Shown here: piece by piece, positions 11,753 through 20,664 of the stretch
Layout: every line of letters begins with the position of its first letter
Position numbering within the stretch: the stretch's first letter is position 1
DNA from: Nemertoderma westbladi
Lineage: Eukaryota; Xenacoelomorpha; Nemertodermatida; Nemertodermatidae
Length of the DNA: 29,223 nt
Direction: 5' to 3'
Assembly (NCBI GenBank): GCA_032718475.1
Contig: JAUCBJ010002635.1
Span: forward strand, 1 to 29,223
The notes under the pieces: model-generated
Told to the model about the DNA's origin: nothing
Seen by the model: the letters and a program-made list of their open reading frames with translations, nothing else
The model's database searches: none
Made by a program: the position numbers and the translations under genes

Positions 11753-12165
11753 AGGTAGGCTTACTCACATATTTATTTAACAAGGCTTTGGTGGAGCAAG
11801 TGGGGTTCTTTTGGCGGTAGGTACAGTAGGCCTACTGTACTCACACATTTATTTAACAAGGCTTTGGTGGAGAAAGTGGGGGTCTTTTGGCGGTAGGTCG
11901 GCCTACTCACACATTTATTTAACAAGGCTTTGGTGGATCAAGTGGGGATCTTTTGGCGGTAGGTAGGTCTACTCACACATTTATTTAACAAGGCTTTGGT
12001 GGAGTAAGTGGGGGTCTTTTGGCGGTAGGTAGGCTTACTCACACATTTTTTGGCGGTAGGTAGGCTTACTCACACATTTATTTAACAAGCCTTTGGTGGA
12101 GCAAGTGGGGGTCTTTTGGCGGTAGGTAGGGCTACTAACACATTTATTTAACAAAGCCTTGGAAG
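11753..12165. repeat. 66-bp minisatellite, about 6 copies
   Basis: The unit is about 66 bp and contains TTTATTTAACAAGGCTTTGG and GGTCTTTTGGCGGTAGGTAG. Six main copies occur, with one internally shortened copy near 12040-12060. The first copies differ by a few bases and a small insertion around 11820. It lies about 95 bp from the exon-2 acceptor and abuts the long inverted-repeat segment starting at 12167. Confidence 0.9.
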
Positions 12166-12520
12166 TCGCGTTACGGCTAATTTTCAGAATAGCCGTAACG
12201 CAACTTTGAAACGTGAAGCGTTACGGCTACTCAAAAAGTCGCGTTACGGCTAATTGTCGCGTTACGGCTAATATATTGTCTTGGTTTTACATAGGGAATC
12301 ATTATCAATATTATTATATGGTGTTTACGTACAGATGAGAAAGGTTCGAAAAATTTAATGTAATAATGTTTTACAGCATGGGAGTATCCAGGGGGAGGGG
12401 GGGGGGGGGAATTTAACTAAAAAACTTAATTTATAAATTATTATATTATTTTTGTTGTATTGAGTACCACAGTACACAGTAGCATATAGGTAAATTGGTA
12501 TATCAGTATTTTGCATAGTA

Positions 12521-12690
12521 TGATTCGGCCGCGAAGGGGTGGTTCGGTGGTGGGGTGGTTGGAATGGTTCAGCCGCGAAGGGGTGGTTCAGTGGTGGGGT
12601 GGGTTGGAATGGTTCGACCACGGAGGAGGGGTGGTTCGGGGGTGGATTGGGAAGAAATTGTTCGGCCGCGAAGGGGTGGTTCACTACACC
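12521..12690. repeat. GC-rich minisatellite, about 60-bp unit
   Basis: Three to four imperfect copies of a unit containing CCGCGAAGGGGTGGTTC and GGTGGGGTGGGTTGGAA. Its composition is markedly G-rich against the AT-rich surroundings. Read on the minus strand it gives proline-rich peptides (NHPFAAEPFQP-type repeats), but there is no independent sign of coding. Confidence 0.75.
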
Positions 12691-13018
12691 AACATGCCAG
12701 TCGGGATCACCACCCCCTCCCATAATGCGGCTGGACTTTCAACTGGGTGGTCGGCGGCCGGAAGGACAGCCATTGCCTGCTTGTCAATCCCAAAACAGAA
12801 CGCCATACGGTCCAGGTAGAGAGCCAGGCGTTGGTTAACAACATCGATTTGAAGTAGTGGAATATGTTCCACAAAACCACTCATTGCTTCTTCGGCTGCT
12901 GTTATTGGCTGTAATCCGTATCTGTGCTTGAGGCTGTGATTAAGAATACCGTAGAATACAATATTATATTGAATGTGAGGTTGTCGAAGAATGTTCGCGC
13001 TTTTAGACCTTTAGCAGT
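12684..13018 (-). CDS. Unidentified open frame, exon-like, about 110 codons
   Basis: The minus-strand frame is open from about 13018 to a TAG at 12684-12686. The first ATG is at 12884, leaving 66 codons; upstream of it about 44 more codons are open without a start. Composition is protein-like and not low-complexity. Segments include 'FYGILNHSLKHRYGLQ', 'LALYLDRMAFCFGI' and 'PVESPAALWEGVVIPTGML'. I do not recognise the family. The 5' edge (AAAG or TAAAAG before GCGCGAACA) could be a splice acceptor. That edge is conserved in a diverged duplicate at about 15893, where coding similarity stops. It lies inside the inverted-repeat segment, so it may be a captured host exon, a transposon gene remnant, or chance. 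Confidence 0.3.
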
Positions 13019-14135
13019 TTAACCTGCCAATTTTAGTGGTCTTCTTATTTATAAATCGACTTTAGCCTAGGACAATTATTTAGTGTACTGAAGTTACATC
13101 CGCCGAAGCCAGTCTGTGCGCGATCATTCACCCACAGTTAAGGGAGACTGGATTCGGGCGCTTTGAAAGTTATTTCGGTGCAGACCTACGGTATTATTCG
13201 ATTGATCGTTACTATATAATCTCTGACAAATATATTTACTTTTGGGAAATATTAACAGTTCCTTTAGGACGTGGCGCTTTAAGTATAAAACAGAGTTATG
13301 ACTTATACTAATCACAACTAGATGGCTACTGAGTTTCGTAAATAGCGCATTCTTTAGGAGATGCTTTATTGTCTGTTACACTACTTCACACGACTTCCCA
13401 TTAATGCACACTGATCTGCCGGACGTCACTGAATTTGATCATATATAAGGAAGATCGCAACTGACACTTGTAGGGATTATGAAATAGCATTTAATTCACA
13501 CAAAAACCACTATAATTTAAGTCGCCGTTGCTACCGGTAAATCTGTTCCTCTTACCTTCAGTAATCAAGAAGATTGGGGGTTTTATGATTATTTATCGGT
13601 ATTCTCCAAATATAACAACATATCCAACAATATAACAACAATTAATAACAGAAGTAAAATAATGCGGTGAACAGTCAGTATGTGTTACGTAGTGCATTGA
13701 GTTCAGCAATGAGTCAGTAATGTTTCAGGTAGTGCTCCAGGTAGTGCTTCAGGGTAATAGATATACGTTCTTGTGATCAAAGCCATCAGATGTTTAGGCT
13801 AAAGTCTGAAACTTCCAACACAGAAGTAACAGAAGATTCAAAGCCGGTTCTCTGGCTCAGAAAAGTAAACAAAGACCGTAATGCATTGCGCGGTTTTCCG
13901 TAGGCCTCTGTACGAAATAAAATGAAAATCGCTCTGATTGGCTGAATAGGCAGAACAAAGAGGTTCCACGTTTACAGGAAATCAGCTGACAGATTTCGTC
14001 ATCTGAGCTCCAATCTTTTAGAGTGTTATGCGCATTGCGGCAAAAATGACTTGTTATGTCCGCTAAAGCACCTACACTGTGCATTGCGGGGAAAAATGAC
14101 TTGTTATGTTCGCAAAAGCTTTTACAAAGAACATA
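12988..14135. repeat. Diverged segmental duplicate A
   Basis: Patchy but collinear similarity to 15885-18060. Shared landmarks are TTCGCGCTTTTAGACCTTTA (12992 and 15886), TACTATATAATCTCT (13210 and 16075), ACAGTTCCTTTAG-like (13255 and 16126), CAGAGTTATGACTTA (13290 and 16160), ATTATGAAATAGCAT (13477 and 16348), TTCTCCAAATATAA (13602 and 16468) and CGCAAAAGCTTTTACA (14111 and 18035). On the minus strand both copies keep a GGTAAG donor-like site (about 13550 and 16418). The pattern suggests old non-coding or first-exon sequence, not a protein. Confidence 0.7.
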
Positions 14136-14429
14136 CAGTATGAAAGACGGTAAAATACCCCCCCCCCCCCCCCCCCCCCCGGAGACTCCCATGCTGTAAA
14201 ACTTTATTACATTACATTTTTCGGTCCTCATCTGCACTTAAACACCATAGAATAATATTGATAATGATTCCCTATGTAAAACCAAGACAATAGATTAGCC
14301 GTAACGCGACTTTTAAAGTCGCGTTATGGCTAATCTCTCAAAAAATTAGCCGTAACGTGACATTAGCCGTAACGCGACGACACCGGTCTGAATGGGTGTA
14401 TAAAGCAATTTCAGAAAAATACAGCATTA

Positions 14430-14890
14430 CTTTTTGCAAAAAATTACATAAACGAAAAGTGCCATAGACTCAAAGGTAAAATAACACCAATGTTCATGAT
14501 GAAAAATGGCTTATGTAATTGATTTCTACACAGGCTTAGTATAAATCGATGAGGTTGCCAAGATTATTGTACTTAGTACACCCATACTGTTTGCTTAGGC
14601 CCTACTGCGTAAACTCCCAATCTACAAACTTGAAATTCTTCATAGGGTAGCATTAGTGTGTGTTAAATATTTTATACAGCTGAAGGCCTTCTCAGTCAAG
14701 ATATGGGCGAATGTGAATTTCTTACTAATTCCAGGTGAATGAATTTTCGTAATAATGTAGGCCTTCAACTGTAGTACAGTAGGTTATTAATAATGAATGG
14801 GGAGGGACCCAACTACGCTACGTTTGTCTATGGACGGCCTTCTTATAGCCAGCTTGCTGGCTTTTTATATCAACTGTGTTTCGTCTCTCA
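14430..14890. repeat. Diverged direct repeat B1 (pairs with 15185-15640)
   Basis: Shared landmarks with the second copy are ACGAAAAGTGCCAT (14453 and 15194) near the start, and GGGACCCAACTAC, CGTTTGTCTATGGACGG and TATAGCCAGCTT (14815-14860 and 15558-15612) near the end. The middle is strongly diverged. No coding frame is seen. Confidence 0.6.
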
Positions 14891-15146
14891 AAAGCAAAGA
14901 CACTAATCGAATTGCAATAAATACCGGAAAAGTACTAAAACTACCGAAAATATTCACTACATGTCGGTGAAAATTACTTTATATAGAGCCCAGAACCACG
15001 CTGAATCCAACGGTATTTACCCATATCGCGAGAGCCAGTAGTTTAGGAGATAGAGGAACAAACAAACATATATATATACATACATACACCATTTGAGCTT
15101 TAGATATAGATTATTATAACTAGAAAGCCAGCAAGCTGGCTTTAAA
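14846..15146. mobile_element. Possible short element bounded by inverted AGCCAGCTTGCTGGCTTT
   Basis: AGCCAGCTTGCTGGCTTT at 14851 faces its reverse complement at about 15126-15143. The interior ends in ACAAACAAACATATATATAC-type tails (15060-15090), reminiscent of 3' tails of SINEs or LINEs. A third, slightly altered copy of the bounding motif lies at 15604. No target duplication was identified. Confidence 0.4.
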
Positions 15147-15184
15147 CGGACCTGCCCCTCAAACGAGACCCTGTGTGAGCGAAA

Positions 15185-15640
15185 ATTAAAACACGAAAAG
15201 TGCCATCAACTCAACGATAGAAACACCAGCTGCTGGTACTCATGAGGGTCTAGTAAGCTACAACTAGTATTGATTGAATGGATAGGCCCAAACTGCAGAG
15301 AAGTATATTACTTGCCAAATTTATTACTCTCACTCTATCCCAGACAGTAATCAAACATCAAATGTTAATTTGTACTGTATAATGTATTATACCCCGCCAG
15401 CTGAATAACTCTTCCCAGTGGATCCTATGGGAATACCTATAAGTTTACTCACTGCTATGATCACTCTACAGCAGATGGAAGGCCAGCTGATTGAATTGTA
15501 AATACTGGGCAGTAGTTCAAATGGTTTATAGGTTGATGATAATGAATGAGGATGAGGGGGGACCCAACTACACTATACGTTTGTCTATGGACGGTCTCCT
15601 TATAGCCAGCTTACTGGCTTTTCTAGTTGAATCATATTAT
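15185..15640. repeat. Diverged direct repeat B2 (pairs with 14430-14890)
   Basis: Second member of the direct pair described at 14430-14890. It ends with the same GGGACCCAACTAC and TATAGCCAGCTTACTGGCTT landmarks. Confidence 0.6.
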
Positions 15641-15884
15641 TCTGCAACCAATAAATTACTCTTTTAGACGAATTTGTGCGTTTTTTGCCGGACTAGCAAA
15701 TATTGGCGACGTTCTGTGCGAGATTGGCGATATTTGAAAAGATTCTGTGGCTAAAATATGTTGCCCAGATGACTGAATATCACAAATTAAAAAGATGGTG
15801 CATACTCGACGAGTTAAAATCGGTGAAAAACGCCACAAAAAATATACAGTCTTCTTTCTGCGCAACTAAAATTCATGTAGAGTG

Positions 15885-18060
15885 TTCGCGCTTTTAGACC
15901 TTTAACAGTTTATCCTGCTTGCTAATTTACGTGTCTTATATAATTTCGCTAGCCTGCACTAAAGTAGAACTATTGATAAAAGATAGTCTTGCGCGGCGTA
16001 TGACCCACCGTGTGTGGGAGACTGAATTCTATCGGTATAAAAGTAGGTTACTTTATATTATTCTATTGATTTCTACTATATAATCTCTCAAACTATGTTC
16101 ACTTTCAGGGTAGACCTAGTAATAGCAGTTCCTTTCAGATGCTGCGATTTAAATACTATACAGAGTTATGACTTACGATAATTACAACGGATGATTTAAT
16201 AGAGGCACTGTTATTTACATCCTTTAGGGATGTAGTATTATGTACTCACCCTCACTCCAATGACAATAATACTGGAATACACTGATTTGCTGACTAGTAC
16301 CAATTTTGCTCATGTATAAGGAGAATTTCAGCTCACTCATGTTGGTATTATGAAATAGCATAAATATCACACAAACCACACGAACCGAAATAGTTACTCG
16401 AACTTCCCTTCTGCTTACCTCTTAATAATAAAGAAAGTTAGTTGAGATTATCGATTATGTATACGTGTTCTCCAAATATAAACATCGAGCAATAATATTA
16501 CCAAATAAACAATGAACAACAGTACAAAGCAGTAAAATACGGGCGGTGACGGCAATAATGCAGTGTAGAGAATCAGCAGTGCAGTCAGATGTTACACAGA
16601 GAATGATGAATGAGTGATTAGGTAACTTTTACAGTGCTCTATAATTTATGCCACAGTTCTTTCGGGCTAGCACTATCAAGACTGCCGGAATTTAGGCGTA
16701 CTATATATACAAGGCCATGCCATCTAGTTAAGTGGGGGCGGTGACTGGGGGCAAGATTTTTTTTACAACAATTTGATATTTTGATATGGGGAGAGTTCTA
16801 TAAATTTTCATTTTCTGCAATTTGGTCAATGGATGTAATTGAAGCATCCTCGTTAAGTAAGATACAAAATTTTATGGTAGCTAGTGTTTTACGTAGGTTT
16901 AGCTAGTAATTTCGACACTGGTTCCGACATCCTACTTCCCTCTATAAATATTTAGTAGGAGCTAGTTCTTGTTACTATTTGTATAGAAAATGTTCCAGAA
17001 GATGTTAGCTATTCATTTTTTTTTTAATTATGTTCTAGAACAAATATTTTTTGTTCTAGAACATATTTTAGAAAAAAATCTGGATTCTATTTAAAACGCA
17101 TGGAATCGTTCTAAAACGATTCACATTCTCGTTCTGAATCGTTCGTTCTTTTTTTCAAAAAATTTTATTCACAATTTCTTTTCACAATTTTTTTTTCACA
17201 ATTTTTTTAATTAATTTTAAACACGTTTTACTGTAGAACGATTCCATGCGTTTTAAATAGAATCCAGAAATTTTTCTAAAAAATGTTCTAGAACAAAAAA
17301 TAATTGTTCTAGAACACAATTTTTAAAAAAATGAATAGCTAACATTTTCTGTAACATTTTCTATACAACTAGTAATAAGAACTAGCTACTACCTACTAAA
17401 TATTTATAGAAGTAGGATGTCGGAACCAGTGTTGAAATTACTAGCTAAACCTTATCTAAAATACTAGCTACCATAAAATTTAGATCTTACTTAACGAGGA
17501 TGCTTCAATTACGTCCGTTGACCAAATTGCAGCAAATGAAAATTTATAGAACTCTCCCCATATCAAAATATCAAATTGTTGTAAAAAAAAATCTTGCCCC
17601 CAGACACCGCCCCCAGTTAACTCGATGGCATGGCCTTGTATATAGTACGCCTTGTATGCACTACACTGAAGTATCAACAAAAAGGTGAGTCATAGAGATC
17701 TCGGAATTTTGGTCAAAATTCCAATCAAGAGCCAGTACTCCTTGTCAGCTGCCCGTAACCCATGGAAACAGAATTTCTGTGTAATGGAACTCTACGGAGT
17801 AAGGAAAGTGAAAATTGCCCTGATTGGTCGTTTTAATATAACAGGGGCTGCCTGACAAATGAACCATGGTGTTGTTCATGGGCCGTTCAAGGCAGCTGTG
17901 TTGCAATGCGGCAATTCAAAGCCGTATACCAAAATCGAACACAGTAAGGCGTACGTTTATATGTTCTCAACAACCTTGAGAGATTGCTGCGTTTTAGAGT
18001 AGATAGCAAATTGCACAAAAATATATATTTTGCCGCAAAAGCTTTTACATAGAGTTTGCT
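15885..18060. repeat. Diverged segmental duplicate A', interrupted by a hairpin element
   Basis: Collinear with 12988-14135 over 15885-16693 and again over about 17655-18060. The intervening 0.96 kb is the hairpin element at 16694-17652, which copy A lacks, so copy A preserves a paralogous empty site. CCAAT-type motifs (CTGATTGGCTGAATAGG in copy A, CTGATTGGTCGTTTTAATAT here) lie at equivalent positions (13936 and 17820). This is compatible with old promoter sequence. Confidence 0.65.
16694..17652. mobile_element. Foldback hairpin element, arms about 420 bp
   Basis: The left arm 16694-17114 and right arm 17234-17652 are reverse complements at roughly nine bases in ten by eye, around a loop of about 120 bp. 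The ends read AGGCGTAC...GTACGCCT. Both arms carry paired GTTCTAGAAC palindromes (for example 17033, 17054, 17285, 17307) and GGGGGCAAGATTTTTTTT near the tips. No protein is encoded; the short open frames over the arms are artefacts. A fragment with GTTCTAGAACATTAGCTA at about 27470 may be a relative. Confidence 0.85.
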
Positions 18061-18425
18061 TTTAAAATTTTGCGTACCTGCTTGAGTTTTATGTATGTAT
18101 AACCATCCAATTTCTCAAAAACGCACTATTATTATATACATACAATAATAACCAACCACATCGTGTTTTTGAACGGCTCAACTCTTGACAAGAACTACCC
18201 TGGCCTATTAATAGGCAGGTTCGTTATTATATTACTGTAGTTTGAACGGTGAAACTTGACAGATAGGATACGGATGTCAGAGAGGAGTTGAGACACAGAG
18301 AGGTTACATAAGTCAAATATGCAAACACCCAAACGGAATCTTGATTTGCACCAATCGTACGTACAGTACAGCATTAGCAGGTTTGGGTTAAAACTTTAAC
18401 AGCAAAAGTTAATTGTAAGTGGTCG

Positions 18426-19440
18426 TTAGAATATCAGAGGCTCTACAAACACATTTAGTTAGAATATCAGAGGCTCTACAAACACATTTAGTTAGAATAT
18501 CAGAGGCTCTACAAACACATTTAGTTAGAATATCAGAGGCTCTACAAACACATATAGTTAGAATATCAGAGGCTCTACAAACACATTTAGTTAGAATATC
18601 AGAGGCTCTACAAACACATTTAGTTAGAATATCAGAGGCTCTACAAACACATTTAGTTAGAATATCAGAGGCTCTACAAACATTTAGTTAGAATATCAGA
18701 GGCTCTACAAACACATTTAGTTAGAATATCAGAGGCTCTACAAACACATTTAGTTAGAATATCAGAGGCTCTACAAACACATATAGTTAGAATATCAGAG
18801 GCTCTACAAACACATTTAGTTAGAATATCAGAGGCTCTACAAACACATTTAGTTAGAATATCAGAGGCTCTACAAACACATTTAGTTAGAATATCAGAGG
18901 CTCTACAAACACATTTAGTTAGAATATCAGAGGCTCTACAAACACATTTAGTTAGAATATCAGAGGCTCTACAAACACATTTAGTTAGAATATCAGAGGC
19001 TCTACAAACACATTTAGTTAGAATATCAGAGGCTCTACAAACACATTTAGTTAGAATATCAGAGGCTCTACAAACACATATAGTTAGAATATCAGAGGCT
19101 CTACAAACACATTTAGTTAGAATATCAGAGGCTCTACAAACACATATAGTTAGAATATCAGAGGCTCTACAAACACATTTAGTTAGAATATCAGAGGCTC
19201 TACAAACACATTTAGTTAGAATATCAGAGGCTCTACAAACACATATAGTTAGAATATCAGAGGCTCTACAAACACATTTAGTTAGAATATCAGAGGCTCT
19301 ACAAACACATTTAGTTAGAATATCAGAGGCTCTACAAACACATTTAGTTAGAATATCAGAGGCTCTACAAACATTTAGTTAGAATATCAGAGGCTCTACA
19401 AACACATTTAGTTAGAATATCAGAGGCTCTACAAACACAT
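18426..19440. repeat. 33-bp satellite, 31 near-identical copies
   Basis: The unit starts TTAGAATATCAGAGGCTCTA and continues CAAACACATTTAG (33 bp). I count 31 copies; two are 29 bp (CAAACATTTAG, near 18680 and 19370) and a few carry CATATAG. Near identity implies recent expansion. The array ends 15 bp from the exon-1 splice donor of the FReD gene, inside its intron. In the plus strand one frame reads an 11-residue repeat (VRISEALQTHL), but the 29-bp units break it. On the transcribed strand each unit holds TTCTAAC followed by TGTGTTTGTAG, resembling a branch point and 3' splice site. Confidence 0.97.
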
Positions 19441-19455
19441 TTATAACTAACTTAC

Positions 19456-19560
19456 ATTGTCTCTTTCAACCAATTCGTTTGAGTCCCCATGACTCTCTCC
19501 AAGACACTCCACAGCAAAGAGAGCTGCAAGAGTTAAAAGTAGAAGAGTTCCCTTGAACAT
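19456..19560 (-). CDS. Fibrinogen-related protein, exon 1 (signal peptide)
   Basis: ATG at 19558-19560 opens 35 codons: 'MFKGTLLLLTLAALFAVECL' and then a polar tail 'GESHGDSNELVERDN'. The N-terminus has a lysine, a hydrophobic core of about 14 residues and a small-residue cleavage region around residues 19-22, which is a textbook secretory signal. The exon ends at a GTAAGT donor in phase 0, matching the phase-0 acceptor of the FReD exon at 11658. No other exon with a compatible start was found between them. The assignment to the same gene is inference from phase, strand, secretion and order. Confidence 0.7.
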
Positions 19561-19609
19561 TTTAGGGTAAATTGAATACTAAATACGAAATTGAATACGA
19601 AAATGAATA

Positions 19610-19670
19610 CGAACTAAAATACAATACTGAGAATGAATATATAACGACACTAACACGCAATATAAAACGC
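19610..19670 (-). promoter_or_regulatory. Candidate core promoter of the FReD gene
   Basis: On the minus strand TTATATATTC (about 19636-19646) and TTTTATATTG (about 19660-19670) are TATA-like. CATTCTCAGTATT, which fits an initiator, follows at about 19624-19636. A start there would leave a 5' UTR of about 65 bases made of GTATTCAATTTC-like repeats before the ATG at 19560. AT-rich context weakens the call. Confidence 0.35.
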
Positions 19671-19924
19671 AACCTTGTAAACATTAAATACTTGCTGCTA
19701 CATAGTGGAAGCAAAGTAGCGCAATGTTAGTAAATGGAACAGAATAAATAATTGGTGTGTTTTATGGAAAAATAAAGTAACAGACTGATAGACCAACACA
19801 GACTAGGTGCCTTAGAGACCAGCCGTTACATCTACGGATATTGGTTTCGGTGAACTAGCGAAGATCAAATAATTTATATGAAGAAATAGTTTGAATTCCT
19901 ACTTGATGTAGTCATGCTGTATAG

Positions 19925-20030
19925 CTGCATTATATAAGGCAATATATGACTAACTATCCAGGAGGGATCGAACTGGTGACCTCCAATTTGTAAGTCTGAC
20001 CATCTGACCGGAAGCCCCCCCCCCCCCCAT
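19925..20030 (-). repeat. tRNA-derived SINE-like sequence
   Basis: On the minus strand GGTCAGATGGTCAGAC resembles the Pol III A box and D arm, and CCAGTTCGATCCCTCCTGG resembles the B box and T arm, about 35 bases apart as in tRNA heads. The 5' end is replaced by a run of 14 C on the plus strand (20015-20028), so a full acceptor stem cannot form. A SINE head or tRNA pseudogene is more likely than a functional tRNA. Confidence 0.5.
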
Positions 20031-20664
20031 ATTTTTCTACAAATCTTTATCATATTGCTTGAAATTTGAAACACAACTAGTTCCACTCACCGTCGATGTC
20101 CACATGAAGCCGGGATTTTCGATTTTGCTTGTAAATTTTTTTCATAAGCGTTTTAAAATAAAGTTATTAAATAGAATAAATGGCCTGCAGCGATATGAAT
20201 GACACATAACAATGTTCATATTCAATAAAAAGCATAGCAACAATTGTTTCTATTACTTATAATATAGACATTAATGTATCTCTGTATCAGTGTAGGCAGT
20301 TGTAAAAGCAACCCCGTAACCTATAATTTAACTTTATTATTCATTACTTTAGTTTTTGTTATGGGCAAAAATTGTAAATTTCTATGGACCATTTTACAAA
20401 TTTTAAGCTGCGGGGCATATAAATTCAGATATAGCAAATCCAGAAAAATCCCGATAGTTTTCCATCGGGATCCCGTTGCAACACTAATATGTTCATTAAA
20501 AAGGTAAATTATACCATCCATCAATAAAAAGTGCAGATTCAATAACAATGCTTAAACAAATATCGTTAAGTAGGCCGTTCCGACCGGAATATAATGGTGT
20601 GACTTCCCATATATCCACATAAACCGGTAGGATAATTACAGAATTCTACCCTAATCTAAAAACA

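Larger units (their letters stand above)
12167..14385. mobile_element. Segment bounded by about 240-bp inverted repeats with a repeated CpG 17-mer
   Basis: The left arm (about 12167-12410) and right arm (about 14158-14385) are reverse complements. They share the stretch TTGTCTTGGTTTTACATAGG, a further run ending in CAGCATGGGAGT, and a terminal G/C homopolymer (G-rich 12391-12409; 23 C at 14158-14180). The outer part of each arm holds several copies, in both orientations, of GTCGCGTTACGGCTAAT (for example 12168, 12237 and 12256 left; 14296, 14346 and 14366 right). The interior carries a GC-rich minisatellite and an unidentified frame. This is either one 2.2 kb transposon with long TIRs or two oppositely oriented copies of a 230-bp MITE around host DNA. 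No transposase or target duplication was seen. Confidence 0.7.
11659..19455 (-). other. 7.8 kb intron of the FReD gene
   Basis: It is bounded by a GTAAGT donor directly after exon 1 (19450-19455 on the plus strand) and a TTTTAG acceptor before exon 2 (11659). Both exon ends are in phase 0 and join codon AAT to codon GAT. The intron contains two minisatellites, a long inverted-repeat segment, a hairpin element and duplicated segments, listed separately. Extra or alternative exons inside it cannot be excluded. Confidence 0.65.

Noticed and set aside
12355-12723. 122-codon minus-strand proline-rich frame
   Set aside because: It is generated by the GC-rich minisatellite and a poly-G run, with no independent coding signal.
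17480-17688. Overlapping 62-66 codon frames on both strands
   Set aside because: They lie in the arm of the hairpin element and mirror the other arm; there is no protein similarity.
12988-18060. LTR pair of a retrotransposon
   Set aside because: The two similar segments lack TG...CA ends, primer-binding site and gag/pol between them, and are too diverged and patchy.
18419-18691. 90-codon frame with 11-residue repeats VRISEALQTHL
   Set aside because: The 33-bp unit is a multiple of three so any frame looks repetitive; a 29-bp unit breaks it, and the array lies in an intron on the opposite strand.
18426-19440. CRISPR-like array
   Set aside because: Units are contiguous with no unique spacers and the genome is eukaryotic; it is a satellite.
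19925-20030. Functional tRNA gene
   Set aside because: A and B box-like motifs are present, but the acceptor stem is replaced by a C run and cannot pair.
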